DNA from: Pedobacter paludis | Lineage (GTDB): Bacteria; Bacteroidota; Bacteroidia; Sphingobacteriales; Sphingobacteriaceae | DNA: 64,000 nucleotides | Assembly (NCBI RefSeq): GCF_003173575.1 | Contig: NZ_QGNY01000002.1 | Location: forward strand, 744,001-808,000 | Direction: 5' to 3' | Shown here: positions 26,883-35,487 of the stretch, piece by piece | Layout of the letters: each line of letters begins with the position of its first letter | Numbering within the stretch: the stretch's first letter is position 1 | Program-made: the position numbers and the translations under genes | The notes under the pieces: model-generated | Database searches by the model: none | Told to the model about the DNA's origin: nothing | What the model saw: the letters and a program-made list of their open reading frames with translations, nothing else

Positions 26883-27389
26883 CTATTTAAAAACTTTTAA
26901 GATAGAACTCCAAAACCAATTCTCTTCGGCTTTAAGCATGGTTTCCAGGGTTTTGTCGACGTTGTTAGCAAGCTTATTTATATCTGTAACCGATTTTTTG
27001 AAGGTTTTAAATTCTGGATCCTTTTCATCGCCAGCTACGGTAGAAAGTTCATTCAGAATTTTAAGCACAGGTTCTAATTCTCTTTTTTTGCGCTCTTTGG
27101 CTACCTGGCGGGCAATGTTCCAAACATCCTTATCAGCAAAAAAATACTCTTTTCGTTCGCCGGCTTTATGTTGCTTTTCGATTAATCCCCAACCTATTAA
27201 ATCGCGAAGTGTCATATTTGCATTGCCTCTTGAAATACTTAAACTCTCCATAATATCTTCTGTGGTTAATGCCTCAGGAGAAATTAAAAGTAAGGCATGT
27301 ACCTGAGCCATGGTTCTATTAATTCCCCATTCGGAGCCTAATTTTCCCCAAGCTTCTATAAATTTCAGTTTTGCTGCTGCTAATTCCAT
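26883..27389 (-). CDS. GbsR/MarR-family transcriptional regulator
   Basis: A 168-residue winged-helix regulator. The ATG at 27389 is preferred over an in-frame TTG at 27395. The domain matches GbsR: GSEWGINRTMAQVHALLLIS, LTTEDIMESLSISRGNANMTLRDLIGWGLIEK (recognition helix and wing) and RKEYFFADKDVWNIARQVAKERK. GbsR proteins in Bacillus repress choline and glycine-betaine genes, but Bacteroidota members have different neighbours. Here it precedes the DCC-epimerase-SRPBCC genes on the same strand and is the likely regulator of them. Confidence 0.87.
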   Translation of the reverse strand: MELAAAKLKFIEAWGKLGSEWGINRTMAQVHALLLISPEALTTEDIMESLSISRGNANMTLRDLIGWGLIEKQHKAGERKEYFFADKDVWNIARQVAKERKKRELEPVLKILNELSTVAGDEKDPEFKTFKKSVTDINKLANNVDKTLETMLKAEENWFWSSILKVFK

Positions 27390-27439
27390 AAACAAATATA
27401 GATATTATTTTAAACTTTCAAAACTTATTGAAACTTTAT

Positions 27440-28522
27440 TTATTTTGAAAATAGGATTTGATCAATGATGGTTTGCCAGTTTTTAGCCTTTTGATCTATT
27501 GATGATAGAACTGCAATTTGTGTAGGATCGAAATAAATGGATAGTTTAATCACAGGCAAAGCTAAAGTTGGTTTAAACATGGTGCCTGGCGCAAAGCCTG
27601 GTTCGTTATTTTTAGCTCGATCTCGATCAAACTTAACGGTGGTGTTTACATACTCTTCATGTTGTTTTTCTCCCTTGATATAGGGCAACAGCCAATTAAC
27701 CGATTTTTGAATTGATGAACCTTTTGGCGATTCGTATGTGTAAAAATTTATTCCTTTTGCTCTGTCGATTATGATTGCCAATCTTAACATGGGCTCTAAA
27801 TCATAAACGTGGTAATGCATGGCATCACGTTGTTTAAAATCTATACTTGTTCCATCAGCATTTAAATTAACGTTGATTTGTGTTTTCAGATTTTCAATCG
27901 CCCAATTGATGAATTCTTGATCATTTAAGGCGAAACCAATTTCGCCAACAATTTTTAATCTATGCGAATTCCAGTTATTGGTTGCTGTTCCTCGTCCTGC
28001 AACCATTCTTTTACTGTTTATTTCTGCTAGTGCGGTGGCAGAAAGCCAATTATCTATTAATTTTTTATCGGTTGGTGTAAGCTCGCTTTTAGTCAAATCA
28101 TAAGCTTCTATAGCATCATCCAAATTTGTATCATCAATAGGATCGCCATTAGGCTGATTGATTTTAGACCATGCCTTCAAAAATTCTGCACATTTGCTTA
28201 AACATTCTTTATTTCCACTTAAACGATATTCGAGTGCCAGTGCAAACATCTTGCTCATATCTTTTAAAGCAAGGGATGTCTTTTCCTTTTTAGGATTTCC
28301 CTTTAATAAACCTTCGGTACGGATGGTATCGATGGGATTTGGTTGCTCATCAAGATATTTTAAAGTAGATTTTTGAAACCCTATGTAAAGTTTTTTGGTC
28401 TCTAGATCTTTTGTAATCAATGTTTTCAGCTTCGTAATTTCTTGGGGATTTAAGCTTACAATCTGAGAAAACGACGACAGCGATAAACTAGAAATGGCTA
28501 TTGTTATTAGAAACTTTCTCAT
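27440..28522 (-). CDS. Exported alginate-lyase-family protein
   Basis: A 360-residue protein with signal peptide MRKFLITIAISSLSLSSFSQ. The rest is an all-helical (alpha/alpha) toroid of the alginate lyase domain (PF05426 type): GLLKGNPKKEKTSLALKDM, ALALEYRLSGNKECLSKCAEFLKAW, NNWNSHRLKIVGEIG (catalytic Asn/His region) and FKQRDAMHYHVYDLEPML with a Tyr-His pair. It should cleave uronic-acid polysaccharides in the periplasm. No other lyase or transporter genes adjoin it, so the actual polysaccharide is uncertain. Confidence 0.85.
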   Translation of the reverse strand: MRKFLITIAISSLSLSSFSQIVSLNPQEITKLKTLITKDLETKKLYIGFQKSTLKYLDEQPNPIDTIRTEGLLKGNPKKEKTSLALKDMSKMFALALEYRLSGNKECLSKCAEFLKAWSKINQPNGDPIDDTNLDDAIEAYDLTKSELTPTDKKLIDNWLSATALAEINSKRMVAGRGTATNNWNSHRLKIVGEIGFALNDQEFINWAIENLKTQINVNLNADGTSIDFKQRDAMHYHVYDLEPMLRLAIIIDRAKGINFYTYESPKGSSIQKSVNWLLPYIKGEKQHEEYVNTTVKFDRDRAKNNEPGFAPGTMFKPTLALPVIKLSIYFDPTQIAVLSSIDQKAKNWQTIIDQILFSK

Positions 28523-28616
28523 AATAAAACAGTTGAATAAGGAATCGTTTACACAAATCTAATTTATTTATTACCGAAGCATTTAATTTATTCCTTTTTT
28601 ATCCCGCTCAATTTTT

Positions 28617-28624
28617 TATTTTTG
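28617..28624 (+). promoter_or_regulatory. Candidate -7 box for the YfhO-family gene
   Basis: TATTTTTG fits TAnnTTTG and lies 28 bases before the ATG at 28653. A T-rich stretch sits at the -33 position but no exact TTTG. Moderate support only. Confidence 0.4.
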
Positions 28625-28652
28625 ACGTTCGTTTAAACTTAAACAAACCTTA

Positions 28653-31148
28653 ATGAATAACTGGTTTAATAAAAATGGCATTCATTTAGCCATCATTGCA
28701 TTTTTTGTAGTCATTTGTTTTGCCTACTTCAGTCCTGTTTTACAGGGTAAAGCGCCACAACAAGGCGATGTGTTGCAGGCAAAAGCCATGCAGAAAGAGA
28801 TTATGGATATTAAAGCAACCGGACAAAAAGGCCCACTTTGGACCAATCAGATGTTCGGAGGTATGCCAGCCTATCAAATCTGGGTGCAGTATCCTTTAAA
28901 CATTACAACCTACGGCATCGATATAATTAAGGGTGTTTTCCCAGATCCTGTTGGTACCGTTTTATTATATTTATTAGGTGCATATCTATTATTCTGTGTA
29001 CTCAAAATAAATCCGTGGCTCGCTGCCGCAGGCGCTATAGCTTTTGCATTTACATCGTATAATTTTATAATTATAGCTGCGGGCCATAGCAATAAGGCGC
29101 TTGCAATTGGGTTTTTTGCGCCAATTTTAGCGGGAATAATTCTTACATTAAGGGGAAGATATCTGGTTGGAGCAAGTTTAACGGCTTTGTTTATGGCTTT
29201 GGAGATTCGTTCGAACCATATCCAAATGACGTATTACCTATTTATTGCCTTATTTATTTTTTCCTGCATTGAGCTATATCACGCTTATAAAGCAAAGCAA
29301 TTACAGGCATTTGGAAAAGCAGTGGCTTACGTAATCGCAGGTCTTTTCCTGGCTGTGTTGGTAAATGCAGGTACTTTGTGGACAACCTACGAATACGGTA
29401 AAGAAACCATCCGGGGTAAATCTAACTTAACTACCGATAAAGCTGAACCAGCGACTGGTTTGGATAAAGCTTATGCCTACCAATGGAGCCAGGGTGTTGG
29501 TGAGAGTTTTACGTTTCTAATCCCGAATTTATATGGTGGTGCAACCAGCATTGATGAATTGGTTAAACCAGAAAGCAATACGTATAAAGCGATAGAAAAA
29601 AATCTTGCAGGCGTAGATCCTCGTCAGGCTATTGGATATTTTGCTCAAAATTTAGGCGCACAACAATATTGGGGAGATAAACCGGGCACTTCTGGCCCTT
29701 ATTATTTTGGAGCCATTATCTGTTTACTTTTTGTATTCGGTTTATTTATAGTAAAACACCGTTGGAAATGGTGGATTTTAGGAACTAGTATTTTATTGTT
29801 ACTCCTTTCATTCGGATCTAACTTCCCATACATTTCTGATATTTTCTTCAATTACCTACCGGGATATAATAAATTTAGAGCAGTAGAATCTATTCTTGCT
29901 GTTTTGGGTTTATTGGTTCCTTTCTTGGCTATTCTTGCTATTCAAGAAGCGCAGGAAGGCAAGTATGATCAAAAATATTTAGTACAAAGATTAACTTGGT
30001 CTGCAGGGATAACAGGCGGTTTTGCCTTAATCATAGCAATTATTCCAACTGCTTTCTTCAGCTTCACAACTTCTAATCAAGCACAGATTGTAGATGCTTT
30101 AACACAGACTTTGCAGAATAATAGGGGTGCGGCAGAGCAGATTAGCAACGCCTTAATTTCTGATCGTGTTGCTTTGGCCCGTGCCGATGCATTGCGCACA
30201 TTATTATTCTTGGCAATTGGTTTTGGAATTACATGGGCTTTCATCACGAAAAAACTTGGCTTACAACTTGCCTTTGGGTTGTTGGCATTTGCAATTTTAA
30301 TTGATATGTGGCAGGTTGACCGTCGTTATTTGAGTAATCAAAACTTCGTAAACAAATCAGAGCTCGAAAATCATTATCAGCCAAGAGATGTGGATAATTT
30401 CATTTCTGCGGATAAAGACCCAAATTTCAGGGTTTTCGATTTATCGTTAGGCGATCCATTTAAAAGTGCAGAAACCTCTTACTTCCATAAAACTGTAGGT
30501 GGTTTCCATTCGGCAAGGTTAAAACGTTTTCAAGAATTGGTTGACAATCAGTTAACCAAAAGCATCAATCAGGATGTTTTGGATATGTTGAATACAAAAT
30601 ACATCATCACTCAGGATCAACAAAACGGATCGTACAAAATGCAACGCAATGCCACGGCATGTGGTAATGCCTGGTTTGTTCAAAGTGTTCAGTTTGCTAA
30701 AAATTCTGATGAGGAAATGAAGGCAATTAGCAGTTTCGATGCCAAGAAAGAGGCCATTGTAGATGAGAGTTATAAAAGCTTAATTGATACCAAACGTCTT
30801 GGTACAGGTGTGGAAGGTTTTATTAAATTAACAACCTATACTCCTGATCATTTGACTTATGATTATTCTACCGCGAAAGATGCGATTGCAGTTTTCTCTG
30901 AAATTTACTACAATAAAGGCTGGAAAATGTATATCGATGGGGTAGAAAAACCATATTTCAGAGCGGATTATGTTTTACGTGCAGCTCAACTTGAGGCTGG
31001 AAATCACAAACTGGAATTTATTTTCCATCCTACGTCATACTATGCAGGAGAGAAAATCTCTTTGGCCGGATCAATTGTATTATTGGCGGGATTAGGCTTC
31101 GGTTTCTATTCTGAAAATAAGAAGAAGAAAAAAGCAATCAAGGCGTAA
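28653..31148 (+). CDS. YfhO-family multi-pass membrane protein
   Basis: An 831-residue integral membrane protein with about a dozen helices and a C-terminal periplasmic domain. FGGMPAYQIWVQYP near residue 68, WSQGVGESFTFLIPNLYGG and GPYYFGAIICLLFVFGLF are typical of YfhO-like proteins in Bacteroidota. YfhO is related to GT-C glycosyltransferases and in Gram-positives glycosylates lipoteichoic acid; the role here is likely transfer of a lipid-linked sugar, but this is inference. The late YYNKGWKMYIDGVEKPYFRADYVLRA segment is the conserved C-terminal domain. It has its own terminator. Confidence 0.88.
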   Translation: MNNWFNKNGIHLAIIAFFVVICFAYFSPVLQGKAPQQGDVLQAKAMQKEIMDIKATGQKGPLWTNQMFGGMPAYQIWVQYPLNITTYGIDIIKGVFPDPVGTVLLYLLGAYLLFCVLKINPWLAAAGAIAFAFTSYNFIIIAAGHSNKALAIGFFAPILAGIILTLRGRYLVGASLTALFMALEIRSNHIQMTYYLFIALFIFSCIELYHAYKAKQLQAFGKAVAYVIAGLFLAVLVNAGTLWTTYEYGKETIRGKSNLTTDKAEPATGLDKAYAYQWSQGVGESFTFLIPNLYGGATSIDELVKPESNTYKAIEKNLAGVDPRQAIGYFAQNLGAQQYWGDKPGTSGPYYFGAIICLLFVFGLFIVKHRWKWWILGTSILLLLLSFGSNFPYISDIFFNYLPGYNKFRAVESILAVLGLLVPFLAILAIQEAQEGKYDQKYLVQRLTWSAGITGGFALIIAIIPTAFFSFTTSNQAQIVDALTQTLQNNRGAAEQISNALISDRVALARADALRTLLFLAIGFGITWAFITKKLGLQLAFGLLAFAILIDMWQVDRRYLSNQNFVNKSELENHYQPRDVDNFISADKDPNFRVFDLSLGDPFKSAETSYFHKTVGGFHSARLKRFQELVDNQLTKSINQDVLDMLNTKYIITQDQQNGSYKMQRNATACGNAWFVQSVQFAKNSDEEMKAISSFDAKKEAIVDESYKSLIDTKRLGTGVEGFIKLTTYTPDHLTYDYSTAKDAIAVFSEIYYNKGWKMYIDGVEKPYFRADYVLRAAQLEAGNHKLEFIFHPTSYYAGEKISLAGSIVLLAGLGFGFYSENKKKKKAIKA

Positions 31149-31172
31149 TTCAGAATTATTGATTTTTTAAGG

Positions 31173-31203
31173 GCTCGGATTTAAATAATCCGAGCTTTTT
31201 TTT
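31173..31203 (+). terminator. Intrinsic terminator after the YfhO gene
   Basis: GCTCGGATT (31173-31181) and AATCCGAGC (31187-31195) form a perfect 9-bp stem with a 5-base loop, followed by eight T residues. Confidence 0.9.
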
Positions 31204-31309
31204 GTTTAAATTCTGTATGCAATGTCACCAAATTATAGGTTTTAACATCTTTTGGCTATTGTGACAAAAGTTTAACAACTACTTAACAATCAGGTAATTT
31301 AATTGGCTC

Positions 31310-31317
31310 TATCTTTG
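31310..31317 (+). promoter_or_regulatory. Candidate -7 box for the 31-residue membrane protein
   Basis: TATCTTTG matches TAnnTTTG exactly and ends 15 bases before the ATG at 31333, implying a leader of roughly ten bases. No -33 TTTG at 19-21 bases upstream. Confidence 0.4.
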
Positions 31318-31332
31318 TTAAAACTTACGGAT

Positions 31333-31428
31333 ATGCTACAGTCTTTTTTTGCCATCTGTTTATTAGTTATTGTTCTGTATTTCTTTAGCCCGTTCGATTT
31401 AACCGTCGATGAGGAAGAGGATATTTAG
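31333..31428 (+). CDS. 31-residue single-pass membrane protein (small ORF)
   Basis: An ORF of 32 codons from ATG at 31333 to TAG at 31426-31428. The product has a hydrophobic helix (FFAICLLVIVLYFF, residues 5-18), then a Pro-containing turn (SPFDLTV) and a strongly acidic tail (DEEED before the last Ile). This design, one helix plus a charged tail, is typical of real bacterial small membrane proteins. It has a -7 box just upstream, sits between the YfhO terminator and the metallophosphoesterase, and overlaps no other gene. It belongs to no family I recognise. With the acidic side cytoplasmic, it could be a regulator of a membrane partner. Confidence 0.6.
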   Translation: MLQSFFAICLLVIVLYFFSPFDLTVDEEEDI

Positions 31429-31499
31429 TTCAAATTCTATATTTCTAAACTGCTTTACTCAAGCGGTATCAAATTCTCTCCCCCCTAAAATTTTCTGTT

Positions 31500-32354
31500 A
31501 TGGATAAAAGATATGTTGATGTAGTCGTAATTTCCGACGTGCATTTGGGTACCTATGGATGCCACGCAAAAGAACTTTTAAAATATTTAAAAAGCATCAA
31601 GCCCAAAAGGCTCATACTGAATGGCGATATCATTGATATTTGGCAGTTTAGTAAAAGCTATTGGCCAGAATCGCATATGAAAGTAATTCGCAAACTGATG
31701 AAATTTGTTTCTGAAGGCGTAGAAGTTCATTATTTAACCGGAAACCATGATGAAATGCTGAGGAAATTTGATGGGATGGAAATGGGCTCTTTTCACCTTC
31801 AAAATAAACTCATTTTAGAACTGGATGGCAAAAAAGCGTGGTTCTTTCATGGAGATGTTTTTGATGTAACCATGCAACATTCCAAGTGGTTGGCCAAACT
31901 CGGTGCAGTAGGCTATGATACATTAATTCTGATTAACAGCTTTGTAAACTGGGTATTAAATGCTGTTGGAAAGGAGAAAATGAGTTTCTCAAAAAAAATC
32001 AAAGCCAAATTTAAGGATGCGGTTAAGTTCATCAATAGTTTTGAACAAACCGCTGCAGAACTGGCCATTGAAAAGGGATACGAATATGTTATTTGTGGAC
32101 ATATCCATCAGGCAGAAAAGAGAGAAATCACATCTGATGCTGGTATGGTTACTTATTTAAACAGTGGAGACTGGGTTGAAAGTTTAACCGCTTTGGAGTA
32201 CAACGATCAACAATGGGAAGTATTTAAATATGATCATAAGGATTTTGTGAAGGATGAAATGGATGACGGAATTTTATCTGATGCTGAAGATTTAAAAAGC
32301 AAACTCGATATAAATTTACTTTTACAAAATATTAAATATGAAATTGCCCAATAA
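31500..32354 (+). CDS. Metallophosphoesterase, UDP-2,3-diacylglucosamine diphosphatase-like
   Basis: A 284-residue calcineurin-like phosphoesterase. The metal motifs are all present: VISDVHLG (D, H), LILNGDIIDIW (GD), YLTGNHDEML (GNHD), FFHGDVFD and ICGHIHQAE (GHxH). The arrangement is close to LpxH-type UDP-2,3-diacylglucosamine hydrolases, and many Bacteroidota proteins of this length carry that label. It is 20 bases upstream of a glycosyltransferase on the same strand, so a role in lipid or surface glycan metabolism is plausible. Confidence 0.85.
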   Translation: MDKRYVDVVVISDVHLGTYGCHAKELLKYLKSIKPKRLILNGDIIDIWQFSKSYWPESHMKVIRKLMKFVSEGVEVHYLTGNHDEMLRKFDGMEMGSFHLQNKLILELDGKKAWFFHGDVFDVTMQHSKWLAKLGAVGYDTLILINSFVNWVLNAVGKEKMSFSKKIKAKFKDAVKFINSFEQTAAELAIEKGYEYVICGHIHQAEKREITSDAGMVTYLNSGDWVESLTALEYNDQQWEVFKYDHKDFVKDEMDDGILSDAEDLKSKLDINLLLQNIKYEIAQ

Positions 32355-32374
32355 TTTTAGATATTCGGGCATAA

Positions 32375-33367
32375 ATGAAGATACTTTACGCAATACAAGG
32401 CACAGGCAATGGTCACGTAAGCAGGGCAAGAGAAATTATTCCCTTGCTCCAAAAATATGGTGAACTTGATATTTTAATCAGCGGAACGCAGGCAGATGTT
32501 AAACTAAGTCAGCCGATAAAATATCAGTTGCACGGTTTCAGTTTTATCTTCGGTAAAAAGGGTGGGGTAGATCATTTTAAAACCTGGTTGAGCATGAATC
32601 TTTTCCGTTTTAGAAAAGATATGAAACAGCTGCCACTTAAAGAGTACGATTTAATTGTAAACGATTTTGAACCAGTAAGCGCCTGGGCTTGTAAACTGCA
32701 GGGCATTCCCTGTGTTTCGTTAAGTCATCAGGCCGCATTTAAATCCAAAAAAGTTCCGCGTCCAAAAACTATAGATTGGGGCAAAGTTATCTTGAGCCAT
32801 TACGCACCAACAACACACCATATCGGTTTTCATTTTGACCGCTACGATAGTTTTATTCATACACCAGTAATTAGAACCGAGATTCGCCAATTGGAAAGCA
32901 AGAATTTAGGACATTACACGGTATATCTTCCAGCGATAGATGATAAAAGGTTGGTAAAAATACTCTCGCAGGTGCCTAACGTAGAATGGCAGGTTTTTTC
33001 TAAACATAATAAAGAAAGCTATAGAGAAGGCAACGTACTCGTTGAGCCTGTTAATAACGAAAAGTTTAATTTAAGTCTATCAACCTGTGAAGGTTTGTTT
33101 ACGGGTGGTGGTTTTGAAGGCCCAGCCGAAGCACTCTATCTTGGCAAAAAATTATTGGTTGCGCCAATGCGTTTCCAGTTTGAGCAACAATGTAATGCTT
33201 ATGCCTTAAAGCAGTTTGGCCTGCCTGTAATCTGGGGAAGCAATAAAAAGTGGATTCCGATTATTAAGGATTGGGTAGAAAAACCACAAACGCATACTTT
33301 CGATTTTCCTGATGAAACGGCGCAGATTATTGATGATATGGTGAAAAAGTACGCTAGGAAATCTTAA
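32375..33367 (+). CDS. GT-B glycosyltransferase family protein
   Basis: A 330-residue protein of the Glyco_trans_1_3 type (UDP-glycosyltransferase/MurG-like GT-B fold). The N-terminus MKILYAIQGTGNGHVSRA is the acceptor-side glycine motif seen in MurG and MGDG synthases. The C-terminal TGGGFEGPAEALYLGKKLLVAPMRFQFEQQCNA is the nucleotide-sugar-binding region with the conserved GGFEGPAE and the E-Q-x-N end. No membrane helix. It is paired with the phosphoesterase upstream. Confidence 0.85.
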   Translation: MKILYAIQGTGNGHVSRAREIIPLLQKYGELDILISGTQADVKLSQPIKYQLHGFSFIFGKKGGVDHFKTWLSMNLFRFRKDMKQLPLKEYDLIVNDFEPVSAWACKLQGIPCVSLSHQAAFKSKKVPRPKTIDWGKVILSHYAPTTHHIGFHFDRYDSFIHTPVIRTEIRQLESKNLGHYTVYLPAIDDKRLVKILSQVPNVEWQVFSKHNKESYREGNVLVEPVNNEKFNLSLSTCEGLFTGGGFEGPAEALYLGKKLLVAPMRFQFEQQCNAYALKQFGLPVIWGSNKKWIPIIKDWVEKPQTHTFDFPDETAQIIDDMVKKYARKS

Positions 33368-33394
33368 TTCTAGGCTCTTTATCAACTTTCGCTA

Positions 33395-33556
33395 TACGAG
33401 ATGTCATTTCGCTGTTCGAGATGTTAGCATAGCGCATCTCGTACTTTGGATAATGATGGATTTCGAAGCCATCTATCAACTTGCCTAGGTTTAGAAAACT
33501 TGTGCTGGTCGAGATTTACAATCTCGTCCTAATTGAACTGCGGATTTGAAATCCGC
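33395..33556. repeat. Cluster of REP-like palindromes in the 267-base gap
   Basis: The gap from 33368 to 33634 holds no gene but three palindromes: TACGAGATG (33395-33403) facing CATCTCGTA (33435-33443); CGAGATTTACAATCTCG (33510-33526); and GCGGATTTGAAATCCGC (33540-33556). The last two have the same design, 7-base arms around 3 bases, and lie 13 bases apart. They resemble REP/BIME units of other bacteria. Confidence 0.7.
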
Positions 33557-33634
33557 CAATAAGAAAAGTTTAGTCTTTCAGCTTTCCTCGTACTCTTAAA
33601 TTATTTTCTTTACTTTGCCTAACTATCAATAGGA

Positions 33635-34615
33635 ATGATTAATCAGTTTAGAAAGTTAAATCCAGTTAACCTTATTTTTTTACTTGCATATGCATTTTTT
33701 ATGCGTGCAGTTATATTTTACAGGGTTCCAAATCATTTAAACTTCGATTTTTTAGAGCCTTTTGCCCGGCCGTTAATCAATATAGATTTCTCAAATGCCT
33801 TTACTCCGATAACCAATATTTTCATCGCAACCGTATTGGTTTACATCCAGGCACTTATTTTCAATAGAATAATAAATAACCACAATCTTTTGGCCAAACC
33901 AAGCTTTTTGCCGGGTTTAATGTATATCGCCGGAACAAGTTTGTTTTTGGATTTTATGGTTTTAAGTCCGGCATTAATTAGTAATTTCTTGCTGATTTGG
34001 GTAATTGACAAGTTTTTAAAACTGTCAAAAAGCGCAAACTCTATTACCACTGTTTTCGATATCGGAATGATCATTGCCCTTGGCACCCTGATCTATTTCC
34101 CCTTCATGGCAATGCTGGTTATGATTTTTCTGGCTTTGCTCTTATTCCGTTCTTTTAACTGGAGAGAATGGATTGCAGGCTTGGTCGGATTTGTTACCGT
34201 ATTCTTTTTCATTGCGGTATATTATTATTGGAATAATAATTTGGATTCTTTTTATCAAATATGGGAACCATTGGGCAATAAGTTCCCGGCCGTTTTTAAA
34301 ATAAATTATAATGATTATCTGGTGCTTATTCCAGTAGCTGTAATTATCATATTGGCATCCTTACAACTCCGGGAGAATTTTTTTAGGAGTTTTATCAGTA
34401 CTCGAAAAGGATTTCAATTGTTGTTTTTTATGTTTTTGGTTGCTGGTGCAAGCTTCTATCTAAAACCGAACTTCAGTATCTGGCACTTTCTGCTTTGTGT
34501 ACCGCCTGGTGCCGTACTTTTAGCCTACTATTTTAGCAATGCAAAAAAACGGTGGTTTTACGAAACCCTGTTTCTTTTATTTGTGCTTTCGGTGCAGTAC
34601 TTTCTGTTTGTTTAA
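33635..34615 (+). CDS. DUF6427 family polytopic membrane protein
   Basis: A 326-residue hydrophobic protein with about 8-9 membrane segments. The opening MINQFRKLNPVNLIFLL and the following RVPNHLNFDFLEPFARPL match my memory of the Bacteroidota family DUF6427, of unknown function. Conserved features visible are LLAKPSFLPGLMYI, LFRSFNWREWIAGLVGF and YYYWNNNLDSF. It is followed by coaX after 136 bases. A transport or envelope role is a guess. Confidence 0.7.
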   Translation: MINQFRKLNPVNLIFLLAYAFFMRAVIFYRVPNHLNFDFLEPFARPLINIDFSNAFTPITNIFIATVLVYIQALIFNRIINNHNLLAKPSFLPGLMYIAGTSLFLDFMVLSPALISNFLLIWVIDKFLKLSKSANSITTVFDIGMIIALGTLIYFPFMAMLVMIFLALLLFRSFNWREWIAGLVGFVTVFFFIAVYYYWNNNLDSFYQIWEPLGNKFPAVFKINYNDYLVLIPVAVIIILASLQLRENFFRSFISTRKGFQLLFFMFLVAGASFYLKPNFSIWHFLLCVPPGAVLLAYYFSNAKKRWFYETLFLLFVLSVQYFLFV

Positions 34616-34658
34616 CCTTTTTTAACAAAATACTAGAACGAAACTTGCTAAAGATTAA

Positions 34659-34666
34659 TAGCTTTG
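34659..34666 (+). promoter_or_regulatory. Candidate -7 box upstream of coaX
   Basis: TAGCTTTG fits TAnnTTTG. It would start transcription near 34670, about 80 bases before the coaX ATG and right at the start of a 26-codon in-frame upstream ORF (34671-34751). No TTTG at the usual -33 spacing. Confidence 0.35.
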
Positions 34667-34751
34667 TGCCATGAAGTTTGGGTTAATGGCCTTTTCGAAA
34701 GATTTGCAATTGATTTTAATGAATATTTCGTTACCAAAAGAGAATGTTTAA

Positions 34752-35486
34752 ATGATAAGATTAAGCATTGATATTGGCAATTCTTCTACAAAACTTGCAG
34801 TTTTTGCAGGTTCTGAAATCGTGTATCATCAACGTTTAGAGACTATTGATGTTAATGATCTGGCCTATTTGGTAGAAAAGTATTCGCCACAGAAATCTAT
34901 CATTAGTACGGTAAAGCAAGAAGTTGATTTATTAGAACGCTTCTTAAACCAGCATACAACTTATACCCGATTTTCGACGTTATTGACAAAAGGGATACAG
35001 AATAAATATAAAACACCCACTACATTAGGATTAGATAGATGGGCAGCGGTTTTGGGCGCAAACGCATTGTTTCCGCATATAGCCTGTTTGGTTATTGATG
35101 CTGGCACCTGCATAACTTACGATTTATTAACCAGCAAAGGAGAATATTTTGGTGGGAGTATTAGTCCGGGGATTGCAATGCGATTTAAAGCCGTGCACGA
35201 GTTTACCGGCCGGTTGCCCTTGGTAAATTGGGATATTGAAGCTGAAATTCCAGATGGAACGGATACACAAACCGCTATAAAAAATGGCGTTTTGCAGGGA
35301 ATTATAAATGAAACTGAAGGCTTTATTGCCTTAAATAATAAGAAAGAAAGCACTTTAAAGGTGATTATTACGGGTGGCGATGCTAATTTTTTGTATAAGC
35401 AATTACAAAACAGCATCTTTGCGCCTCAAATTAGTAAAGATCCCTATTTAGTATTAAAAGGATTAAATGAAGCTATTGCAGATTAA
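34752..35486 (+). CDS. coaX: Type III pantothenate kinase
   Basis: First enzyme of coenzyme A synthesis: phosphorylates pantothenate with ATP, and needs a monovalent cation in this type. The 244-residue ASKHA-fold protein has SIDIGNSSTKLAVF (phosphate 1 loop), TTLGLDRWAAVLGA (pantothenate and dimer region with GxDR), CLVIDAGTCITYD (second catalytic aspartate) and GGSISPGIAMRF. All match CoaX. It starts a run of envelope genes (barrel, lptC, foldase), a common Bacteroidota order. Confidence 0.95.
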   Translation: MIRLSIDIGNSSTKLAVFAGSEIVYHQRLETIDVNDLAYLVEKYSPQKSIISTVKQEVDLLERFLNQHTTYTRFSTLLTKGIQNKYKTPTTLGLDRWAAVLGANALFPHIACLVIDAGTCITYDLLTSKGEYFGGSISPGIAMRFKAVHEFTGRLPLVNWDIEAEIPDGTDTQTAIKNGVLQGIINETEGFIALNNKKESTLKVIITGGDANFLYKQLQNSIFAPQISKDPYLVLKGLNEAIAD

Positions 35487-35487
35487 A

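Noticed and set aside
26560..27306. 248-codon plus-strand open frame
   Set aside because: It lies antisense across the DCC and GbsR genes, whose products have clear family motifs; the plus-strand translation has no recognisable motif and low-complexity Ser/Leu composition.
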